Shown here in pieces: positions 12,942-17,113 of a stretch of 17,113 nt of DNA. This DNA comes from Paracoccaceae bacterium (GTDB taxonomy: Bacteria; Pseudomonadota; Alphaproteobacteria; Rhodobacterales; Rhodobacteraceae), in NCBI GenBank assembly GCA_007134405.1, contig SLKW01000026.1, positions 1 through 17,113 on the forward strand, written 5' to 3'. The translations under genes and the position numbers were made by a program. The notes beneath the pieces are model-generated. The model saw only the letters and a program-made list of their open reading frames with translations, searched no databases and was not told where the DNA came from. The number at the start of each line of letters is the position of its first letter. Positions within the stretch are counted from its first letter, which is position 1.

Positions 12942-14717
12942 TCAGATCGGCGCGCAGGCGCGGGCGAGCCAGTCGCGCGTCGCAGGGCCGACCAGCGGCG
13001 CGAGTTCGGCCTCGACGCGGGCGTGGTAGGCGTTGAGCCAGTCGCGCTCGGCCGTGCTCAGGAGGTCGGGGTCGATCAGCCTCGTGTCGATGGGGACCAG
13101 CGTCAGCGTCTCGAATTCGAGCATCGCGCGCCCCTCGCCCAGATCGGGCGCAGGGCGGATCGCCACCAGGTTCTCGATCCGGATGCCGAATGCGCCGGCG
13201 CGGTAATAGCCGGGCTCGTTCGAGAGGATCATGCCGGCCTCGAGCGGCAGGGTGGAGATGCGCGACAGCCGCACCGGCCCCTCGTGAACCGAGAGCGCCG
13301 CGCCGACGCCGTGGCCGGTGCCGTGGTCGTAGTCCGCGCCCACGAGCCAGAGCGGATAGCGCGCCAGCGCATCGAGATGCGCGCCGGCGACGCCCTTGGG
13401 AAAGCGCGCGCGCGAGATCGCGATCATGCCCTGCAGCACGCGGGTATAGGGACCCCGCGCCTCGGCCGGCGGGTCGCCGGCGGGCAGCGTGCGGGTGATG
13501 TCGGTGGTCCCGTCGGCGTACTGGCCGCCCGAGTCGACGAGGTAAAGCTCGCCCGGCGCGAGTTCGCGGTTGGTCTCGTCGGTGACGCGGTAATGGACGA
13601 TGGCCCCGTGCGGCCCGGCGCCCGAGATCGTCTCGAAGCTGAGATCGAGAAGCTCGCCCGTCTCCCGGCGGCAGTCTTCCAGTTTCATCGCCAGTTCGAT
13701 CTCGGACGGGCGGTGCAGCGCGACGGTGTCGAACCAGCGCAGAAATTCGGCCATCGCGGCGCCGTCGCGCAGATGCGCGGCGCGCATGCCGGCCAGTTCA
13801 GCCTCGGTCTTGCGGGCCTTGGGCAGAAGGCAGGGATCGGCGCCGGGGGCCCCTTCGGCCAGCGCCTGGGCGACAGCAACGGGGGCGGTGGCGGGGTCGA
13901 AGCGAACCGCGCCGGTCAGACCCTTGAGGGCCGAGGCAAAGGCCTCGGGCGGGTGAAGGGTGACGTTGTCGAGGGCGATATCGCCCAGCTTGCCGGCATC
14001 GACGAAGAGATCCAGCCGGGCGTCGTCATGCAGGATCGCGAAGGCCTGCACGACCGGGTTGCGGGGGATGTCGCTGCCGCGCAGGTTCAGAAGCCAGGAG
14101 ATCGAGTCGGGCAGCGTCAGCGCGACGGCGCTCTGCCCGGCGCGTTGCAGGGCCGCCGCGATCTCGGCCCGCTTGTCGGCGGAGGCGCGCCCGGCGAGAC
14201 GGTCGGGATGGCGGCGGACGGCGCCGCGCGGCGGCGCGGGCTGGTCGGCCCAGATCGCGTCGATCGGGTTCTCCTCGACCGGCTGCAGGGCGATCCGCGT
14301 GCCCGCCAGCGCCTTTTCGGTGCGCGCGATCTCGTCCGGGGTATGAAGCCAGGGGTCGAAACCGATGACGCCGCCCGCCGGCGCATGTTCGCGCAGCCAC
14401 TCGCCCGCCGGGGTCTCTGGCCAGTCCACGGGGGTGAAGGCGGTCTGGTCGCACTGCGCGCGCACCTGCAACCGGTAGCGTCCATCGACGAAGACGCCGG
14501 CAAGGTCCGGCAGGACGATGGCGAAACCGGCCGAGCCGGTAAAGCCCGTCAACCAGGCCAGGCGATCATCGCGCGGGGCCACGTATTCGCCTTGATGCGC
14601 ATCGGCGCGCGGCACCAGGAACCCCGTCAGGTTGCGGCGCGACAGTTCCTCCCGGAGAGCCTGCAGGCGCGGCGGGCCCTGATCCGGGCGGGTCGTGGCG
14701 GCGAAGCTTTGCAGCAT
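12942..14717 (-). CDS. Aminopeptidase P family protein (M24B, long form)
   Basis: This metallopeptidase removes the N-terminal residue from peptides with proline in position two; it is probably cytoplasmic. The 591-residue protein is the long form, as in eukaryotic cytosolic APP1 and many alphaproteobacteria. Two creatinase-like N-terminal domains (about 17-300, with LTGFTGSAGFAIV and VFVDGRY) precede a pita-bread catalytic domain. The five metal ligands are all present: D395 in LVDSGGQY, D406 in GTTDITRT, H469 in GTGHGVG, E501 in LSNEPGYY and E515 in RIENLV. Catalytic histidines lie in AIVHYR and HEGP. The TTGACC/TACCAC promoter upstream fits the ATG at 14717. The gene is intact, and yccF lies downstream. 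Confidence 0.95.
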   Translation of the reverse strand: MLQSFAATTRPDQGPPRLQALREELSRRNLTGFLVPRADAHQGEYVAPRDDRLAWLTGFTGSAGFAIVLPDLAGVFVDGRYRLQVRAQCDQTAFTPVDWPETPAGEWLREHAPAGGVIGFDPWLHTPDEIARTEKALAGTRIALQPVEENPIDAIWADQPAPPRGAVRRHPDRLAGRASADKRAEIAAALQRAGQSAVALTLPDSISWLLNLRGSDIPRNPVVQAFAILHDDARLDLFVDAGKLGDIALDNVTLHPPEAFASALKGLTGAVRFDPATAPVAVAQALAEGAPGADPCLLPKARKTEAELAGMRAAHLRDGAAMAEFLRWFDTVALHRPSEIELAMKLEDCRRETGELLDLSFETISGAGPHGAIVHYRVTDETNRELAPGELYLVDSGGQYADGTTDITRTLPAGDPPAEARGPYTRVLQGMIAISRARFPKGVAGAHLDALARYPLWLVGADYDHGTGHGVGAALSVHEGPVRLSRISTLPLEAGMILSNEPGYYRAGAFGIRIENLVAIRPAPDLGEGRAMLEFETLTLVPIDTRLIDPDLLSTAERDWLNAYHARVEAELAPLVGPATRDWLARACAPI

Positions 14718-14746
14718 GGGTCGGTCCAGTGCGGTTGGGCAGGAAA

Positions 14747-14775
14747 GTGGTAGAGAGGGCGGCGCGGAGGGTCAA
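14747..14775 (-). promoter_or_regulatory. Predicted promoter for the aminopeptidase P gene
   Basis: On the minus strand, TTGACC (14770-14775) matches five of six -35 positions and is followed after 17 bp by TACCAC (14747-14752), a weak -10. In alphaproteobacteria the TTGAC box carries most of the recognition, so this is plausible. The start would lie about 20 nt before the ATG. Confidence 0.35.
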
Positions 14776-14863
14776 TGGCCGCGCGGTGCCGGTTACCGAC
14801 GCCGGGTCGCTGACATTTGCGCCAGATACCCGACAGCACGGTTGGGTTGGATCCTCATAAGCG

Positions 14864-14880
14864 CTACCTTCGCAAAGTAG
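14864..14880. promoter_or_regulatory. Imperfect 17-bp palindrome upstream of the small secreted peptide gene
   Basis: CTACCTTCGCAAAGTAG is an inverted repeat with six of seven arm positions paired around CGC. It lies about 30 bp before the ATG of the peptide gene, a normal place for an operator near the start site. No regulator is nearby and only one copy was seen. Confidence 0.3.
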
Positions 14881-14908
14881 AGCCCCATTCGAAACGAGAG
14901 GACCCGCA

Positions 14909-15175
14909 ATGAAGAATTCCGCGCTGCATCGGTTCGGGCGCGCCGTGATAAGCCTGAAGCGCACCGGCCTGCTGATCCCGGCCGCCGGAATGGCGACGCT
15001 GGGGGTATCAACCTACGCGATGGTCGCGGTGGCGCACGCCTTTCCCGAAACCGCAGCGGGCATCGATGGATTTGGCGAATGCAATCCCTTCGCGGGCGAC
15101 TTCGGCTGCGGTCACGGGTTTGGCTGCGCGTGCCACATGCTTCCGGAATTGCCGGAACCCCCGCCGAATATCTGA
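14909..15175 (+). CDS. Small secreted cysteine-containing protein, unknown function
   Basis: This is an 88-residue product with GAGAGGA six bases before the ATG, a good ribosome site that supports real expression. A basic N-terminus and a hydrophobic stretch (LLIPAAGMATLGVSTYAMVAVAHA, 21-44) look like a signal peptide with cleavage after AHA. The mature part of about 44 residues has four cysteines (C58, C67, C73, C75) and two histidines (H69, H76) packed in CNPFAGDFGCGHGFGCACHM, then an acidic, proline-rich end (LPELPEPPPNI). The Cys/His/Gly cluster could bind metal or form two disulfides. No maturation enzyme or transporter gene lies beside it. The family is not recognised. The hydrophobic part could instead be a membrane anchor. 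Confidence 0.65.
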   Translation: MKNSALHRFGRAVISLKRTGLLIPAAGMATLGVSTYAMVAVAHAFPETAAGIDGFGECNPFAGDFGCGHGFGCACHMLPELPEPPPNI

Positions 15176-15231
15176 GCCGGGTAGCGACCGAGACCCCTGG
15201 CTGAGGGCATTTCGCCCGCACCGATCAACCG

Positions 15232-17106
15232 TTACCGGCGCATGGCGTTCGCCAAGCCCATGACCCGCGCCCGGGCGCGGGGGTCGGAATCGAAAAGCGC
15301 GGCGAGTTGCTCGGTCATCGCGCCGGCCAGCTGGTCGACATCGGTGATGGTGACGGCGCGTTCGTAATACCGGGTGACGTCATGGCCGATGCCGATGGCC
15401 AGAAGCTCGACCGCATTGCGCTTCTCGATCATGGCGATCACGTCGCGCAGGTGTTTTTCGAGATAGTTCGCGGGATTGACGGACAGCGTTGAATCGTCCA
15501 CCGGCGCGCCGTCCGAGATGACCATCAGGATCTTGCGCGCCTCGCGCCGCATCACCATCCGGCGATGCGCCCATTCCAGCGCCTCGCCGTCGATGTTCTC
15601 TTTCAGCAGCCCTTCCTTCATCATCAGCCCGAGGTTGTCGCGCACCCGCCGCCAGGGCGCGTCGGCGGGCTTGTAGACGATGTGGCGCAGGTCGTTGAGC
15701 CGCCCGGGCGCCTGCGGCCGGCCATCGGCCAGCCAGCGCTCGCGGCTCTGGCCGCCCTTCCAGGCGCGGGTGGTGAAGCCCAGGATCTCGACCTTGACCT
15801 GACAGCGTTCGAGCGTGCGGGCAAGCACGTCGGCGCAGATCGCCGCGATGCTGATGGGGCGGCCGCGCATGGAGCCCGAGTTGTCCAGAAGCAGCGTCAC
15901 CACCGTGTCGCGGAACTCGGTGTCCTTCTCGACCTTGAAGCTGAGCGGCGTCGTCGGGTTCGCCACCACCCGCGCCAGGCGGGCGACATCCAGGATCCCC
16001 TCCTCGCGGTCGAATTCCCAGGAACGGTTCTGCTTGGCCTGCAGGCGGCGCTGGAGCTTGTTCGCCAAGCGGCTGACCGCGCCCTTTAGCGGTTCGAGCT
16101 GCTGGTCGAGATAGGCGCGCAGGCGCTCGAGTTCGGCGGGCTCGGCGAGATCCTCGGCGGTGACCTCCTCGTCGAAATCGGTGGCGAAGACGGTGTAGTT
16201 GGGGTCGGCGTCGGAATGCGGTGGCGGGACGGGCGGCTCGGGCGGGGCCTCGGCCTGCATGGCGTCGGTTTCCTCGGCCATGTCGTCCTCGGCACTCTCG
16301 TCATAGACCGCCTCCATCTCGGCGCTTTCCTGGCGCGGCCCCTCCTCGGCCGCGTCCTGGTCGTCCTGCGTGTCTTCCTGATCGCCCTGCGCATCGGGGT
16401 TTTCGGGGGCGTCCGCCTCGTCCTCGGTGGCGCTTTCCTCCTCCTCGCCCTGCTCGTCGGGGTCATCGCCCAGCTGATCGCCGTAGCCCAGATCGTCGAT
16501 GATCTTGCGGGCGAGGCGGGCAAAGGCGGACTGGTCGGCCAGCACATCCTCGAGCCCCTCGAGCGTGCCGCCGGCCTGGCTTTCGACGAAGGGACGCCAC
16601 AGGTCCGCCACCGTTTCGGCCCCCTTGGGCAGCGCCCGCCCGGTCGCCATCTGGCGGATCAGGTAGCCTGCCGCCACCGGCAGCGGCGCCTCGGCCTGGC
16701 TGCGGATCTGCGCGTAACCCTTGCGTTCGGCCTCGTGCGCGATTCGCGCGTCGATGTTCGATGCGGTGCCGGGCATGTGCTTGGCACCCACCGCCTCGCA
16801 GCGCGCGGTCTCCATCGCCTCGTAGAGGTCGCGCGCCATCTGCCCCTGCGGCATGTAACGCGCATGCGTGCCGGCATTGTGGAACCGCCGCTGGAGCGCG
16901 AAGCCGTCGGCGGTGCCGCGCGCCAGCAACACCTCGTCGCGTGTCATGCGGCGGGTGACCTGCGGCAGGCGCATCGCATCGCCCGTCACCCCCGGCGGGT
17001 CGACCGAGAAGCTGACCGAAAGCTCGGCATCGTCGGCCATGACCCTGGTGGTCTCGGTCAGGGCCTTCTTGAACGGATCGGCGGGGTTGTCGGAGGCGCG
17101 CGTCAT
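15232..17106 (-). CDS. cobT: Aerobic cobaltochelatase subunit CobT
   Basis: CobT is part of the ATP-dependent CobN-CobS-CobT chelatase that inserts cobalt into hydrogenobyrinic acid a,c-diamide in aerobic cobalamin synthesis. The 624-residue protein has the usual length and order: an N-terminal domain (about 1-205), a strongly acidic low-complexity linker (about 210-315, mostly Asp/Glu with Ala and Gln), and a C-terminal von Willebrand A domain. The MIDAS metal site is visible as [13 protein letters not shown] (D408, S410, S412), with later conserved parts [12 protein letters not shown] and [18 protein letters not shown]. The ATG at 17106 lies 8 bp from the window edge. CobS, usually encoded just upstream, would lie outside. 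No terminator is evident after the stop. Confidence 0.95.
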   Translation of the reverse strand: MTRASDNPADPFKKALTETTRVMADDAELSVSFSVDPPGVTGDAMRLPQVTRRMTRDEVLLARGTADGFALQRRFHNAGTHARYMPQGQMARDLYEAMETARCEAVGAKHMPGTASNIDARIAHEAERKGYAQIRSQAEAPLPVAAGYLIRQMATGRALPKGAETVADLWRPFVESQAGGTLEGLEDVLADQSAFARLARKIIDDLGYGDQLGDDPDEQGEEEESATEDEADAPENPDAQGDQEDTQDDQDAAEEGPRQESAEMEAVYDESAEDDMAEETDAMQAEAPPEPPVPPPHSDADPNYTVFATDFDEEVTAEDLAEPAELERLRAYLDQQLEPLKGAVSRLANKLQRRLQAKQNRSWEFDREEGILDVARLARVVANPTTPLSFKVEKDTEFRDTVVTLLLDNSGSMRGRPISIAAICADVLARTLERCQVKVEILGFTTRAWKGGQSRERWLADGRPQAPGRLNDLRHIVYKPADAPWRRVRDNLGLMMKEGLLKENIDGEALEWAHRRMVMRREARKILMVISDGAPVDDSTLSVNPANYLEKHLRDVIAMIEKRNAVELLAIGIGHDVTRYYERAVTITDVDQLAGAMTEQLAALFDSDPRARARVMGLANAMRR

Positions 17107-17113
17107 GCTTCGA

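Noticed and set aside
12462..14753. 763-codon open frame on the plus strand opposite the aminopeptidase P and yccF genes
   Set aside because: The composition is typical of an antisense shadow (Arg, Gly, Asp, Ala rich), and both genes on the other strand have complete conserved motifs.
14909..15175. Bacteriocin or RiPP cluster around the small Cys peptide
   Set aside because: No modification enzyme, immunity gene or dedicated transporter lies nearby; the neighbours are aminopeptidase P and cobT.
15176..15231. Terminator between the small peptide gene and cobT
   Set aside because: Only 3- to 4-bp stems without a T-tract are visible on either strand.

Overview
The window is a GC-rich bacterial chromosome segment. 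Gene content and the wording of the proteins point to an alphaproteobacterium, most likely of the family Rhodobacteraceae: aroB/aroK divergent from xerD, a glcDEF set, an aerobic-type CobT, an IbpA-class Hsp20 and a YccF protein. This placement rests on recognising protein families by eye, not on a database search.

Left part (1-5531). A cut-off GST-like gene runs leftward off the edge (1-76). Behind it is a promoter carrying two perfect 15-bp palindromes (98-112 and 121-135), which looks like a repressor-controlled switch. Next comes the wreck of an IS1182-type transposase (about 140-905, minus strand), lying against the 3' end of aroB. aroB and aroK form a tight leftward shikimate-pathway operon. 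Divergent from them is a rightward unit: a 54-residue single-pass membrane protein, a 527-residue exported protein of unknown function that overlaps it by 4 bp, and xerD.

Middle (5532-10836). A gene-free stretch of about 390 bp holds five copies of an 8-bp element repeated exactly every 11 bp, followed 3 bp later by a perfect DnaA-box 9-mer. Then come a class-I glutamine-amidotransferase-like hydrolase (peptidase C26, PuuD type) and the three glycolate oxidase subunits glcD, glcE and glcF. A 232-bp gap between glcD and glcE carries a second 11-bp-phased repeat set whose core (GTATGAC, or GTCATAC on the other strand) is shared with the first set.

Right part (10837-17113). A secreted trypsin-like protease precedes an Hsp20 gene that has a convincing RpoH (sigma-32) promoter and a strong intrinsic terminator. 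A leftward pair follows: an M24 aminopeptidase P and a YccF membrane protein. Then come a small secreted cysteine-containing peptide of unknown function and, leftward, the cobaltochelatase subunit CobT.

Most of the window is ordinary core metabolism and housekeeping: aromatic amino acid synthesis, chromosome dimer resolution, glycolate use, proteostasis and cobalamin synthesis. No complete novel multi-gene system is visible. The unexplained material is regulatory or small: two 11-bp-phased arrays that look like sites for one shared DNA-binding protein, the double-palindrome promoter next to the transposase remnant, the unknown membrane/exported pair before xerD, and the small Cys peptide.
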